From Sphingopyxis sp. (lineage in GTDB: Bacteria; Pseudomonadota; Alphaproteobacteria; Sphingomonadales; Sphingomonadaceae): a stretch of DNA of 64,000 bases. A program made the position numbers and the translations under genes. This document shows, piece after piece, positions 7,467 through 17,151 of this stretch. The stretch covers positions 1 to 64,000 of the forward strand of contig PNNB01000070.1 in NCBI GenBank assembly GCA_013823985.1, read 5' to 3'. How positions within the stretch are numbered: position 1 is the stretch's first letter; each line of letters starts with the position of its first letter. The notes under the pieces were generated by a model, which was not told the origin of the DNA, searched no databases, and saw only the letters and a program-made list of their open reading frames with translations.

Positions 7467-9149
7467 ATGACGAGATTCTATGGTTCTTATTACTTTGCGA
7501 TAGGTGGCGCCTTGATTGCGCCGGCACAGCTGTGCGCACAAGTAAACGGTGCGGCGGACGGAGAATGGCGCGCATTTCTGCCAGCAGCGACCAAAGATAA
7601 TAAGCCTGAGCGCAACGAAGTTAATGTCGAAGCGCCGCAACTGATTCGCAGCGAAGCAGCCGGCATTCCTCAGCAACCTTTACCCGCTAACTCCGGGAAA
7701 GGCATTCGCGTTGGCTCCGTTTTGATCGAAACAGATAGCAGCGTCAATCACAGCATGTTCGAACGGGTCATCGAACCCTATCTCGGTAGCAGCGCGACCG
7801 ACGAAGACCTGGCAAAACTAGCGCAGGAAATTGCCCAAATAGCCCGGTCTCAGGGCATGGTTCTCGCCAACGCCTATGTCCCTGAACAGCAAATCGAGTT
7901 GGGCATCGTCCGTATCAAGCTGGATGCGGGTTCAATTGACAAAGTGAGGATCGAAGGTTCCTCGAACAAAGCACTCCGCCAGTTACTTGAACCGCTCGTG
8001 GGGCAAACTGTCATGCAGCACGAGTTGGAACGCCGTCTCATGCTCGCAAATAATGTTCCGCAGATCATTGTGAAGCAGACCGAACTCATAAACGAAGGCG
8101 GTACGCGTGTACTGGTTGTTCGGGTGCAGCAACGCAAAAAGACCAGTAGCCAGTTCGTCATCGACAATTTCGGTTCCAACAAAATCGGTCCATTGCGCGC
8201 GCGCCTCAGCGTTGAAGCTGTGGCGCTATTGGAGGACTCCGACTCTCTGAACGTCACGTTCCGGACCAATCCAGCCGAACCACAGGAACTTCTGGCGGCA
8301 AGCGTTTTGTACGGCGTTGGTCTAGGCACGAACGGTACCCGGGCCGAAATCGCAACCGCATGGAGCGATAGCAATATCGATCCCAGCTCCGGCTTCGGCA
8401 AGCGCAATGCGGGCAGCCGTTACGCCTCGCTTTCGGTCAATCATCCGGTATACCGGTCCCGCACCGCCAATCTTTGGGCCGAAGGGCAATTCGAATATCT
8501 GAAGGTTGATCAGGACAGCTTTGGTGCGGTTCTACAAAGCGACACTGTCGTTACCTTATCCGTCGGACTTTCATCGTCGTACCGGTTGGGCAATGGTTGG
8601 TTGCGTACTGGAGCCCAACTACGTCAAGGTTTGGGGATCTTTGGTGCAAACGGGGCCGCTGATCTGTTTTCGTCGCGTGCGGACGCTGATGGCACATTTA
8701 CTCTGGCACGGGCCTGGGCCAACTGGTCTGGCTATGTTGCCGGCAACATGACGTTGAGGATGGCTGTATCGGGACAATATTCCGCTGACCCTCTTTTGTC
8801 TTCGGAAGAAATGGGATTGGGCGGCGCCTACACCGGGCGCGCTTTTGATTTTTACGAGCGTTCGGGTGACAACGGTGTGTTGGCGCTGGCCGAGCTCGGA
8901 TATGAATATACAAAATCCAAAAGCTGGATCCGACGGCTGCAGCCCTATGTCTTTATAGACGGTGGGCATGTGAGCAATTTCCGGAACGGCTACGGCACTG
9001 GAACGCTGGTTTCAGCCGGGACAGGTATTCGCGCAGGATTGGGTATGTTTGACGTGCAAGTCGAAGCCGCTGCGCCTGTTTACACTTCTGGAGCGATTTT
9101 CAGCACAGATGATCCGAGGGTCAATTTGCAGCTTGGTTTAGACTTTTAA
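7467..9149 (+). CDS. TpsB (ShlB/FhaC/HecB) family outer-membrane transporter
   Basis: This 560-residue protein has a signal peptide ending near LCAQ and a periplasmic part with two POTRA-like domains at about residues 75-230: an IRVGSVLIETDSSV segment, then SIDKVRIEGSSNKALRQLLEPLVGQ. The remainder is a beta-barrel of alternating aromatic strands that ends in a terminal Phe (LQLGLDF). Members export large passengers (TpsA) across the outer membrane. No filamentous haemagglutinin-type TpsA gene is adjacent. The divergent neighbour is the FecR-domain repeat protein, a possible passenger or partner (inference). Confidence 0.88.
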   Translation: MTRFYGSYYFAIGGALIAPAQLCAQVNGAADGEWRAFLPAATKDNKPERNEVNVEAPQLIRSEAAGIPQQPLPANSGKGIRVGSVLIETDSSVNHSMFERVIEPYLGSSATDEDLAKLAQEIAQIARSQGMVLANAYVPEQQIELGIVRIKLDAGSIDKVRIEGSSNKALRQLLEPLVGQTVMQHELERRLMLANNVPQIIVKQTELINEGGTRVLVVRVQQRKKTSSQFVIDNFGSNKIGPLRARLSVEAVALLEDSDSLNVTFRTNPAEPQELLAASVLYGVGLGTNGTRAEIATAWSDSNIDPSSGFGKRNAGSRYASLSVNHPVYRSRTANLWAEGQFEYLKVDQDSFGAVLQSDTVVTLSVGLSSSYRLGNGWLRTGAQLRQGLGIFGANGAADLFSSRADADGTFTLARAWANWSGYVAGNMTLRMAVSGQYSADPLLSSEEMGLGGAYTGRAFDFYERSGDNGVLALAELGYEYTKSKSWIRRLQPYVFIDGGHVSNFRNGYGTGTLVSAGTGIRAGLGMFDVQVEAAAPVYTSGAIFSTDDPRVNLQLGLDF

Positions 9150-9401
9150 AAGCGCGCCAGTGCGTAGAAATTGTTAGGTTCAGGTCGCGCACAGCGCAAA
9201 TCCCAACCTTAAATAATCACAATTTCGTAAGGTAATTCTCATCCTAGCTTCAATTGGCCGCAACGGTTCGTCGCACGATGAGGCCGTGCTAACCGCAAAC
9301 ACGGGGCCAAATGCAATCGTGTTCATCCGACAGAAAGGATGGAATCAACAGGCTAAATCCAAGGGTATGATGAGGCATTAGCCGTTTGAAGGAGTGAATA
9401 A

Positions 9402-10265
9402 ATGAACGTAATTTCCAATAGGACGGGATTTCCCGTCCTGCTTGCCGTGGCAACATTAGCTGCATCGGGTAGTCTGTCTGCGCAGTCGAACGACCCAACC
9501 ATCGTAGTAGATGGTCCTGTCACCCAGGAAATGCCGGTGATGGTCAAAGGGCCCGACGTTAAGGGTATCATCACGGCCCGGAGCGGTGACAAGTTGAAGA
9601 TTACTACAGCCGATGGCAATGCGACCATTATTTCGATTAATGAAGCTACGAAAATCAAGTCTGGCAGTGGGCTATTGAGCAGCAAGAACAAGCTGACATC
9701 GAACGCATTGTTGAACGGTCTGCCTGTGACCATTAAGACATGGCAGTCAGGCGCAGGTCTGATCGCGAGCCAGATCACCTTCCGCAACAACGATCTAAAA
9801 ACGGCCACCATGATCCGTAACGGCACGGCCCAGCAGTTTGAAGAGCAAACCGCTGCAACTGAAGCTTTGCGCGGTCGTATGGGCGACATCGACAAGTATA
9901 ATATCAAAGGTACGACCAACGTGTACTTCGATACGGGCAAATATTCCTTGTCGCCAAGTGCAAAGCAAGAACTTTGCTCGACAGCCGCTGCGGCAGAAGC
10001 AACCGACAATGCACTGATGCTAGTCGTGGGCTACACCGACTCTGTGGGCGACGAAGAATATAACCAGACGTTGAGCGAAAAGCGCGCCAGCAGTGTTATC
10101 AACTATCTACAGCAGGCCTGCCGCTGGAAGCCCTACCGCATGTTGACCCCGACCGGGATGGCTGAGTCCGATCCGTTGGCAAGCAACGACACAGAAGAAG
10201 GCAAGGCGCAAAATCGCCGCGTGTCAGTGAATATTCTGGTTAGCAAAGGGCTCGATGGCCTTTAA
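9402..10265 (+). CDS. OmpA-like peptidoglycan-associated outer-membrane protein
   Basis: This 287-residue protein has a signal peptide ending in SLSAQ and an AAGGAG Shine-Dalgarno 7 bases before the ATG. The N-terminal half is a beta-rich module with two similar segments (KGIITARSGDKLKITTADG, then GLPVTIKTWQSGAGLIAS). The C-terminal half is an OmpA domain with VYFDTGKYSLSPSAK, VVGYTDSVGDEEYNQTLSEKRA and a final QNRRVSV, including the Asp and Arg positions that bind diaminopimelate. There is no N-terminal barrel of OmpA type. A rho-independent terminator follows immediately. Confidence 0.88.
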   Translation: MNVISNRTGFPVLLAVATLAASGSLSAQSNDPTIVVDGPVTQEMPVMVKGPDVKGIITARSGDKLKITTADGNATIISINEATKIKSGSGLLSSKNKLTSNALLNGLPVTIKTWQSGAGLIASQITFRNNDLKTATMIRNGTAQQFEEQTAATEALRGRMGDIDKYNIKGTTNVYFDTGKYSLSPSAKQELCSTAAAAEATDNALMLVVGYTDSVGDEEYNQTLSEKRASSVINYLQQACRWKPYRMLTPTGMAESDPLASNDTEEGKAQNRRVSVNILVSKGLDGL

Positions 10266-10273
10266 ATAATCTA

Positions 10274-10300
10274 AGGGTGGGCATGTCCCACCCTTTTTTT
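10274..10300 (+). terminator. Rho-independent terminator after the OmpA-like gene
   Basis: A GGGTGGG/CCCACCC stem with a 5-base loop is followed by a run of eight T. It starts 8 bp after the stop codon. Confidence 0.85.
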
Positions 10301-10415
10301 CTTGTCCGGTCACGGCGCGCGCATCCACTTCAAATCGGAAATCGTAACTGCATTTACCGTTACCTATCTGCATGCAGTGCATTAAAGCAGCATGCAGCAG
10401 TTGAGGAGAATGTTG

Positions 10416-10772
10416 ATGCGCGTTTTCGGTCTTTTTGTTTCAGCCTGCCTTTTTGCCACAGCAGTGTCCGCAGATGCGCCGCAATTGAGCGGGACGTGGA
10501 CGGTTGATCTTTCATCGGAACCAGGCAAGCCGTACACCAAACCCATGGTTCTGGATCTGAAAGCCGACGGCAGTGTGCAGGGCAGTTTTTATGAAAGCAC
10601 TATAGAAGGTGGCCGCTGGAAAAATGATCGCGGCAGAACCTGCGTCAGTTTCCGCACCACCGACGGTGTCGGACCCTATCACAGCGCAGCCTGTCTGGTT
10701 GGCGACAAAGTTGAAGGCCAGACTTGGGCTGAGCATCGCAACTTCTTGTTCAACTGGGTCGCGACGCGCTGA
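10416..10772 (+). CDS. Small exported protein of unknown function
   Basis: This 118-residue protein begins with a signal peptide (MRVFGLFVSACLFATAVSA). The ATG at 10416 is preferred over the one at 10410 because GAGGAG lies 7 bases before it. The mature part (LSGTWTVDL, GSVQGSFYES, GGRW) reads as a small lipocalin/beta-sandwich-like fold with two cysteines that could form a disulfide. The family is not recognised with confidence. It is monocistronic by position. Confidence 0.7.
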   Translation: MRVFGLFVSACLFATAVSADAPQLSGTWTVDLSSEPGKPYTKPMVLDLKADGSVQGSFYESTIEGGRWKNDRGRTCVSFRTTDGVGPYHSAACLVGDKVEGQTWAEHRNFLFNWVATR

Positions 10773-10787
10773 GCTAGAATGAACCGG

Positions 10788-10937
10788 TCAAGGTTCGCCT
10801 TTTGCCTTGAAGCGGCCAACAACCAAACCGAATACAATACCTAAACATAGGCCGAGCGCGGTGTTGCCGGTTGCCACGCCCAGCCCGACACCGAGAGCAA
10901 TGCCTACGCCTAGGAACCGCTTGTCAATTTTCCCCAT
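10788..10937 (-). CDS. Small glycine-zipper-like membrane protein
   Basis: This 49-residue protein starts at ATG 10937, with GGAG 6 bases upstream. It is almost entirely GxxxG-rich hydrophobic sequence (FLGVGIALGVGLGVATG, then LGLCLGIVFGLVVGRF) with a short basic end. It is predicted to be an inner-membrane hairpin. The function is unknown. Confidence 0.6.
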   Translation of the reverse strand: MGKIDKRFLGVGIALGVGLGVATGNTALGLCLGIVFGLVVGRFKAKGEP

Positions 10938-11041
10938 CGCATGCTCCTTCGAAGTTTCGATGGATTGTGCCACGCGTATGCGTAATTGGAAAGCCTAACA
11001 AAGTTCAGCGAATGTCGCTGCATAAGCGGGGGATGTAGCCT

Positions 11042-12973
11042 TCATTTCGGTTTCAGATATTTGTCGAACCATTCAACCGTACGGCGCAGAGAATCGATCT
11101 GGTTTTCCTTTTTACGGAAACCATGTCCTTCGGCAGGGTAGTAGACGGTTTCAACGATATTTCCCTTCGCCTTCAAAATGTCGTGGACCTCTTGGGCTTG
11201 GCCGCGCGGGACACGGATATCGTTCTCGCCCTGAATGGTGAGCAGCGGGGCCTTGGCGTTTTTAATATAGGTCAATGGCGACGCACGGTCATATCCTGAC
11301 GGATTTTCTTCTGGCGTGCCCATCAGGCTGCGCAAATAGGCCTTCAGGACCTCGTCCATATCACGGTACATTGTGCGCCAGTTGATGATGCCGAACCATT
11401 GCACACCGGCGGCAAACTCATCCGGTGTCTTTCCAACCGCCATCAACGTGATGAAGCCGCCATAGGAGCCTCCGAATATACCGACACGTTTGGGGTCGAC
11501 ATAGCCACTTTCGACCAGGAAATTCTTGGCCGCAACGGTGTCCTTCAAATCGCCACCGCCGAGATCATCGTAATTGGCGGTCTGGAAGGTTTTGCCATAG
11601 CCTGTTGATCCCCGGAAATTCGGCGCAATGATAATATAGCCCCGACTTGCGAGCGCTGCGGCTATATCGTCGAAATAGTCTTCGGTTTTGCCTGTAGGCC
11701 CACCATGGGGAAGCACAATGGCCGGATTACCGCCGTCCCGCTTCAAATTGGCTGGCATGGTCACCAATGCGCTGATCAGCGTTCCATCAAAGCTTTTGTA
11801 CGTAACCATTTCTGATTTTGCCAAAACTTCAGGGCGCAAGCTGGCAACCGAAAGCTGTGTCAGGGGTCGCACACTATCATCCGCTAAATCATAGCGGTTA
11901 AGTTCGCCCGCGACATTGGCGCCCATATGAACGACCAGTATCGAGCGTCCATCCGGAGAACGTGTGTCGTTCCCTGTCGAAAAGTTCAAACCTGCAGGAA
12001 GATTCATCGGGGTTTCCGTCCCCGTCGCCAGATCATAGCGCACCATCATTGTACGCAGATCATCGCTGCTTTCGACAATCAGGGACTTGCCGTCATGCGT
12101 AAATCGAATGGCCTGCTGGTCCCATGGGATGGGCTTCAACCACTTCCACTTTTTTGTAGCAATATTGTAGAGTCCCGCGCGTGGACGTCCGATATCCGCA
12201 TCGGTAGTGACGGCCAGCCACTGGCCATCTGCGCTCAGATCCTGGACACGGTAAATGGTATTTGCTTTCGCCAGAACCGGTGTGGCTTTCCCGCTCGCGA
12301 CATCGATCTGCCATATCTCGGTGCTTGTAGAATCGACTTTTTCGCGGTTCACGAACAAGGTTTTACCACCGTCTGCCCAAAGGCGCGGGGACCACTCATA
12401 TTGCGGATCCGTCTCGGCGGTTAGTGGTTTGACATTTCCTAGGTTGTCGATCGTTGCGACATTGGATTGCGCTTCGCTTTTCTTCTTCACCGATAGTGCC
12501 ATCAGGCCATTGGCGGGTCCGGGAACAAGTCCGCGTTCGCTTAATGTCGGCGTATTCGTAACACGCTCGACAGCGCCGCCGCTCGTGGGGACGCGGTAAA
12601 TATCATAATATTCATCACCCCCATTGTCTTGGGTGAAGTAAACCCACTTCCCATCACGCGACGCGGCAAGACCGCCTTGGGAATCGTCCGACTGTGTCAT
12701 TTGCAACGGCCAGCTACCATCTGCGTCGGTACGCCAGATATTGAAGCGCCCGGTCAAATTGGTGGAAAGGTAGACATGCTTGCCGTCGGCACTCCAGGTT
12801 GTGCTACCAACGGAGCGTGAATTTCCTATATCATCCAACGGCACCGCCCGCGCCTCGGGATTGGATGGCGAGGTTAAACTTTTCGGATCGGTGACGGGCC
12901 TGTCAGGCGTGGCGATCTGTGCGGCAAGCGGAGATGTCGTGCATAGCAGGACGGCGGCGATCAATAAGCGCAT
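11042..12973 (-). CDS. S9 family prolyl oligopeptidase-type serine peptidase
   Basis: This exported 643-residue peptidase has a signal peptide (MRLLIAAVLLCTTSPLAAQ) and a GGAGG Shine-Dalgarno before ATG 12973. A WD40/TolB-like beta-propeller covers about residues 40-380 with repeated DGKxVYF-type blades. The C-terminal alpha/beta-hydrolase has the nucleophile motif GGSYGGF, Asp in GENDIRVP and His in EGHGF. The architecture matches dipeptidyl/acylaminoacyl peptidases that degrade imported or periplasmic peptides. It lies downstream of, and in the same direction as, the TonB-dependent receptor, but a terminator separates them. Confidence 0.92.
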   Translation of the reverse strand: MRLLIAAVLLCTTSPLAAQIATPDRPVTDPKSLTSPSNPEARAVPLDDIGNSRSVGSTTWSADGKHVYLSTNLTGRFNIWRTDADGSWPLQMTQSDDSQGGLAASRDGKWVYFTQDNGGDEYYDIYRVPTSGGAVERVTNTPTLSERGLVPGPANGLMALSVKKKSEAQSNVATIDNLGNVKPLTAETDPQYEWSPRLWADGGKTLFVNREKVDSTSTEIWQIDVASGKATPVLAKANTIYRVQDLSADGQWLAVTTDADIGRPRAGLYNIATKKWKWLKPIPWDQQAIRFTHDGKSLIVESSDDLRTMMVRYDLATGTETPMNLPAGLNFSTGNDTRSPDGRSILVVHMGANVAGELNRYDLADDSVRPLTQLSVASLRPEVLAKSEMVTYKSFDGTLISALVTMPANLKRDGGNPAIVLPHGGPTGKTEDYFDDIAAALASRGYIIIAPNFRGSTGYGKTFQTANYDDLGGGDLKDTVAAKNFLVESGYVDPKRVGIFGGSYGGFITLMAVGKTPDEFAAGVQWFGIINWRTMYRDMDEVLKAYLRSLMGTPEENPSGYDRASPLTYIKNAKAPLLTIQGENDIRVPRGQAQEVHDILKAKGNIVETVYYPAEGHGFRKKENQIDSLRRTVEWFDKYLKPK

Positions 12974-13112
12974 GGTAGTTCCTCCCTTTGGCGTCCATTG
13001 ATATCGCGATTTAAATCGATGCAATAGGACAAAATAGACAGGTTACAGGAGGTGCGGAGGCAAGGCGCGTGACTTCCGAAACAAGGACGCCGCGCCTTGG
13101 CTATCGCCCCAT

Positions 13113-13148
13113 AAAAAGGGACGCCATCCGCGAACGGAAATGGCGTCC
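13113..13148 (-). terminator. Rho-independent terminator after the TonB-dependent receptor gene
   Basis: Read on the minus strand, GGACGCCAT and ATGGCGTCC form a 9-bp stem around a loop of about 12 bases, followed by CTTTTTAT. It sits 100 bp downstream of the receptor stop codon. Confidence 0.75.
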
Positions 13149-13246
13149 AGTTTTGGCGGATTGAAAGGACGAGGAGAGAAGAAATTCCTTCCCTTTCAAA
13201 TCCGCACCTAGTCATCCGAACTTCAATAAGTTCGGTCTTACGCGCT

Positions 13247-15844
13247 TTAGAATTTGGCGCGTACGGTCAGGCCATACATCCGCGGTTCTTCAACGAAACC
13301 GATGCGCGAGCGCGTGCCGGCACCGCCGCGAAGCGGGGTGTTGGCAGTCACGCCACGGGTGATTTCGTTGTTCAGATTGGTGCCCCATAATTCGAACGTA
13401 AACCGTTCGTCAGGTGTGGTCAGGCCAATACGCGCATTCATCTTGAAATAGGCATCCTGATAATCCAGCGGGATCGGCAGGTTGTTTGTGTCCAAGGGAA
13501 TGGTGCTGGTACGGCGGCGATCCGAATAGTTGATATTGCCGTTGATCAGCAATCCCCAGCCGGAACTGTTCAGCGGGCCGTCATATGTCAGGCCAACAAC
13601 ACCCGCAAATTTGGGAGCGTTGGTAAGCGTCGATCCGCAAAGACGGTTGACCGAAGCCAGTGCGGCCGCAGCTACACCGACGTTACAGTCTTTGGGGTAG
13701 CGCGAATTGGCGTAGGTCGCCGACACATTCGCCGAAATGTGATCGCTCAATTTGCCGAATAATTCGAGTTCGGCACCTGTCGAGCGTGCTGAATTCACGT
13801 TAAAAGTAAGGAACTGGACCCCCGTAAATTCGAGCACTTGGAAATCGCTCATTTTCATGTCGAACAAGGCCAGATTGGCTTTGATCGTACCGAACAACGT
13901 GGCTTTTACGCCGATTTCGATCTGGTTGACCTTTTCCGACTTAAAGCTGGGATCCGCATAGACCGGTGCGACAATGACCGGTGTTGGCGTTGTCGCCAGG
14001 CCGGCCAGAATAGCGGCCGAGTTCTGCAGGGTTGCAGATTGGGGGTCAAGGTTGAAACCACCGGATTTGAAGCCATGGCTATATCCAGCGTAGAAGAGCA
14101 GATCTTCATTCGGCTTATAGCCAACCTGCGCTGTGTAGGTGATCTCGTCATCCTTGAACGTATCGGACCATATGCGTGGTAACGGGAGCAAGCGACTGGC
14201 CAATCCTCCACCCAATGCGGCTGGTGCGGTCAGATTAACCGAGGTGGCAAATGGGAAGCAATTGATCCCGATTAGGCCTGCGCGCAGAGGTGCCGGAACA
14301 GTTCCAGCAAGAACGCCATTTACACTAGCTTGGCAGGCACTAGCCCCAGCGCCGGTTGTACCACCAAGCTGATTGAAAGATGCGTCCTTGTTTTCCTTCA
14401 CATAGCGTGCGCCCAATGTGAGGCTCAACTGGTCTGTAATGTTGAACACATTGTGTGTGAAAATGGACCAGCTCTTTGCATCCTGCAAAAAGCGGTTTTC
14501 GGCATAATTGCCATTGGCATTAACAGGAACACCCAGATTGCCCAATGCCGTCAATGCAAACAAGGGGTTCACGCCAGCGGCGCTACCAAAGTTGAAGGCA
14601 CCGCCAGTGCGTTGGAAATCCGCGTTCAAAGTCATCGTCTGGTCGGCGCGAATGCTTTCATCGCCGTAGAAGCCACCGATCAACCAATCTAGCTTGTCGT
14701 TAAAAGCCGTGCCTTGAAGGCGCAGCTCATGCGTCATGGTCTTGATATGGTCGCCCGATGGCAAAATGCCGGGGCGTGACGTTGGAGCTCCGTTTCCTAC
14801 CGTATACGTATCGTTGCTGGTGAAACCACCCGTCGTGGTCGAGCTGGAGTCGAACTTGCGATAGGAACCGATATAGGTCAGCTTTGCGCCGCCCAAATCC
14901 CATTTCAATTCGCCCGAAAAGCCCCATTGTTTCGAACCATTCAGATAGGTTTTCGCATTTACCGACAGATTATTCAGCGCCGACATGCCTGATTGATCAA
15001 CACCGTCGCTGGCAAGACCGTGGAATGCCGAAAAGGGTGCGAGTTCGGTTTCGCGAACGATCACTGCCTGACAGCATTGTTCATCGGTTTTCGCGTAATC
15101 GGCGAGAAGTCGGATGCTGACATCGGCGTTTGGCTCGATGTAAACTTGACCGCGCAACATATAGCGGTCGCGATCATTGCTTTCGATCCCGCCCGGTGTT
15201 TTGAGATAGCCATCGCGTTTGCGCCATGTGCCTGAAAGCCGAACGCCAGCGACATCCTGTGCGATCGGAACGCTCACACCTGCCTGCACATTCATGAAAT
15301 TGTAATTGCCATAGCTGGCATTCACAAAGCCTTCGAAATCGGAGAGACTCGGGCGCTTTGTTGTAACGTTGAGCGCGCCTGCCGAGGTGTTGCGGCCGAA
15401 CAATGTCCCTTGCGGCCCACGTAGAATTTCCAATCGTTCTAGGTCGACAAGATCGCCCAAGGCCACACCGGGGCGTGATTGATACACGCCATCGATGAAG
15501 ACACCGACCGAGCTTTCCAAACCGGTATTGTTGCCGGTCGTACCCACGCCGCGGATTTTGATTGAGGTGCCCTGTGTCTCGGTCTGTGAGGACTGGATGT
15601 TGAAACTCGGCGAAATGGAAGCGAGGTTTTTGATGTCATTAATGCCCTGGCGCTCAAGCGCTTCTGGGGCAACGGCCGTAACCGCCAATGGAATGTCCTG
15701 GACGTCCATGGCGCGCAGAGTTGCGGTAACAATGATGGGTTCTTCGCCGGAATTCTCGTCATTGGCCTGCGGGTCCTGCGCGAAAGCCGGTGTTGCGGCT
15801 ATCATGGCAAACGACGAAACCGCCAATAATCCTAACTTCTTCAT
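13247..15844 (-). CDS. TonB-dependent outer-membrane receptor
   Basis: This 865-residue receptor has a signal peptide ending in TPAFAQ. The TonB box region (EEPIIVTATLRAMDVQDIPLAVTAV) leads into a plug domain (IKNLASISPSFNIQSS, GVFIDGVYQSRPG, LERLEILRGPQGTLFGRN). A 22-strand-type barrel follows and ends in LTVRAKF. The plug sequence is of the type common in sphingomonads for carbohydrate, lipid or aromatic uptake; the substrate cannot be told. The AraC-type regulator 93 bp upstream in the same direction may control it (inference). Confidence 0.93.
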   Translation of the reverse strand: MKKLGLLAVSSFAMIAATPAFAQDPQANDENSGEEPIIVTATLRAMDVQDIPLAVTAVAPEALERQGINDIKNLASISPSFNIQSSQTETQGTSIKIRGVGTTGNNTGLESSVGVFIDGVYQSRPGVALGDLVDLERLEILRGPQGTLFGRNTSAGALNVTTKRPSLSDFEGFVNASYGNYNFMNVQAGVSVPIAQDVAGVRLSGTWRKRDGYLKTPGGIESNDRDRYMLRGQVYIEPNADVSIRLLADYAKTDEQCCQAVIVRETELAPFSAFHGLASDGVDQSGMSALNNLSVNAKTYLNGSKQWGFSGELKWDLGGAKLTYIGSYRKFDSSSTTTGGFTSNDTYTVGNGAPTSRPGILPSGDHIKTMTHELRLQGTAFNDKLDWLIGGFYGDESIRADQTMTLNADFQRTGGAFNFGSAAGVNPLFALTALGNLGVPVNANGNYAENRFLQDAKSWSIFTHNVFNITDQLSLTLGARYVKENKDASFNQLGGTTGAGASACQASVNGVLAGTVPAPLRAGLIGINCFPFATSVNLTAPAALGGGLASRLLPLPRIWSDTFKDDEITYTAQVGYKPNEDLLFYAGYSHGFKSGGFNLDPQSATLQNSAAILAGLATTPTPVIVAPVYADPSFKSEKVNQIEIGVKATLFGTIKANLALFDMKMSDFQVLEFTGVQFLTFNVNSARSTGAELELFGKLSDHISANVSATYANSRYPKDCNVGVAAAALASVNRLCGSTLTNAPKFAGVVGLTYDGPLNSSGWGLLINGNINYSDRRRTSTIPLDTNNLPIPLDYQDAYFKMNARIGLTTPDERFTFELWGTNLNNEITRGVTANTPLRGGAGTRSRIGFVEEPRMYGLTVRAKF

Positions 15845-15937
15845 GATCTCTCTCCCTCGATTTGCGGTTCGTTGACCGCCATTTGCCGGGAGTTTTGAGT
15901 TTACGTCACGATCCCGACAGATGGGATGTTAGCGATG

Positions 15938-17014
15938 TCACGATCGTAAACTTGACTTAGTGCGCCAATTTTCAGAGCCGCGCTTACGCTCTGCTTTGAG
16001 GTAGGCGGCGTCGAGAGTCACGGCTACTCCGCCTTTTATGGAACGCGGCGAATGACCGTACCAGCGAACGACCGCACGCGATAACGCGCTTGTCTCAGAA
16101 AACTGTAAAATTTCAGCTATTTCCGTAACTTTGAGGTGTGACTCTTGGAGATAGGATAGGGCAAGATCGGCGCGGACGGCATCGATTATTTCTGCGAGAC
16201 TTGTGCCGTCTTCGGCCAGCTTACGCTGCAACGTCCGTCGGGACATACCCAACAAGGTGGCTGCTTTGGAGAGGTTGACGGTCTCATGTGCCATGAAAGC
16301 ACGGACGATTGTTTCAACAGCAGCAGTGACGGTTCCGGGCGTTGCGTCGCGTAGGTCACTATATTGCGCCGCAAGTGCGCAATGCACTTCTGTGCTGCGG
16401 ACGCAGGTTGGCTTCTCCAAATCGGCGCGTTTAATGAAAATCGAATTGCGATCGGCGTTATAATGAATTGTTTTGCCCAGATATTGCCGATGATGAAAAC
16501 TATTATCCGGCGGGGCATGTCTGAACGTGATATATTCCGGTTCCCATCCGGGAATATGACGACGCATTTCTTTCACCAAGATACCGAAACCAAGCTCGGT
16601 AATTTGCCGATGCGGCAATCCGGTGCCAGCGGCGAGCTCGTAATTGACCTCGATCCCTCCCTTTGTTTCAACGAGAGCGATAAGTGCGCCCATCGTAAAA
16701 ACGGGAAAATAAGTCGCAAGATCTTGCAGCGACTCCCCGATTGTGTCCGCACTTTCAAGCAGAAGAGCCAGCGATCCCAGCACGGAAAAGCCTTGATATT
16801 GCGATAGCATCAGGCCGAAGGATTGGCATTGCAGTTGCTCCGCCGCCAGCGCAAGGAAGCGCGTTAGTGCAGCAACTTCGATCAATTTGGTCGGTTCAAG
16901 ACTTTCGCTGATTTCCAGCCCGACTGCTGCCGGCAGGGTAGCCCAGTCTCCACCAAGTTTCGCGACCAAATCCGGCGCGCCAAATAGCGCTGAGCTTGAC
17001 ACCCATTTGGCCAT
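15938..17014 (-). CDS. AraC family transcriptional regulator
   Basis: This 358-residue regulator starts at ATG 17014 behind GGGAGGGAAAT. The N-terminal 200 residues are the arabinose-binding-type domain of the OruR/ArgR-like subgroup (QCQSFGLMLSQYQGFSVLG, then ITFRHAPPDNSFHHRQYLG). Two helix-turn-helix units follow at about 250-330 (LSKAATLLGMSRRTLQRKLA and VTEIAEILQFSETSALSRAV with YGHSPRSIK). The region around it holds the TonB-dependent receptor on one side and a divergent GST gene on the other; either could be a target. Confidence 0.9.
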   Translation of the reverse strand: MAKWVSSSALFGAPDLVAKLGGDWATLPAAVGLEISESLEPTKLIEVAALTRFLALAAEQLQCQSFGLMLSQYQGFSVLGSLALLLESADTIGESLQDLATYFPVFTMGALIALVETKGGIEVNYELAAGTGLPHRQITELGFGILVKEMRRHIPGWEPEYITFRHAPPDNSFHHRQYLGKTIHYNADRNSIFIKRADLEKPTCVRSTEVHCALAAQYSDLRDATPGTVTAAVETIVRAFMAHETVNLSKAATLLGMSRRTLQRKLAEDGTSLAEIIDAVRADLALSYLQESHLKVTEIAEILQFSETSALSRAVVRWYGHSPRSIKGGVAVTLDAAYLKAERKRGSENWRTKSSLRS

Positions 17015-17151
17015 ATTTCCCTCCCCATTGTGCGGGAGCAAACAGCTATTGGCGCGCGATGTCAAGTTCCCCCAAAATCGTGGTCTATGACGGGCGAGTA
17101 ATGCAGTTCATGCTAGCGGCTTAAAGATAGAATAGGGACTTCGCGGAGGAT

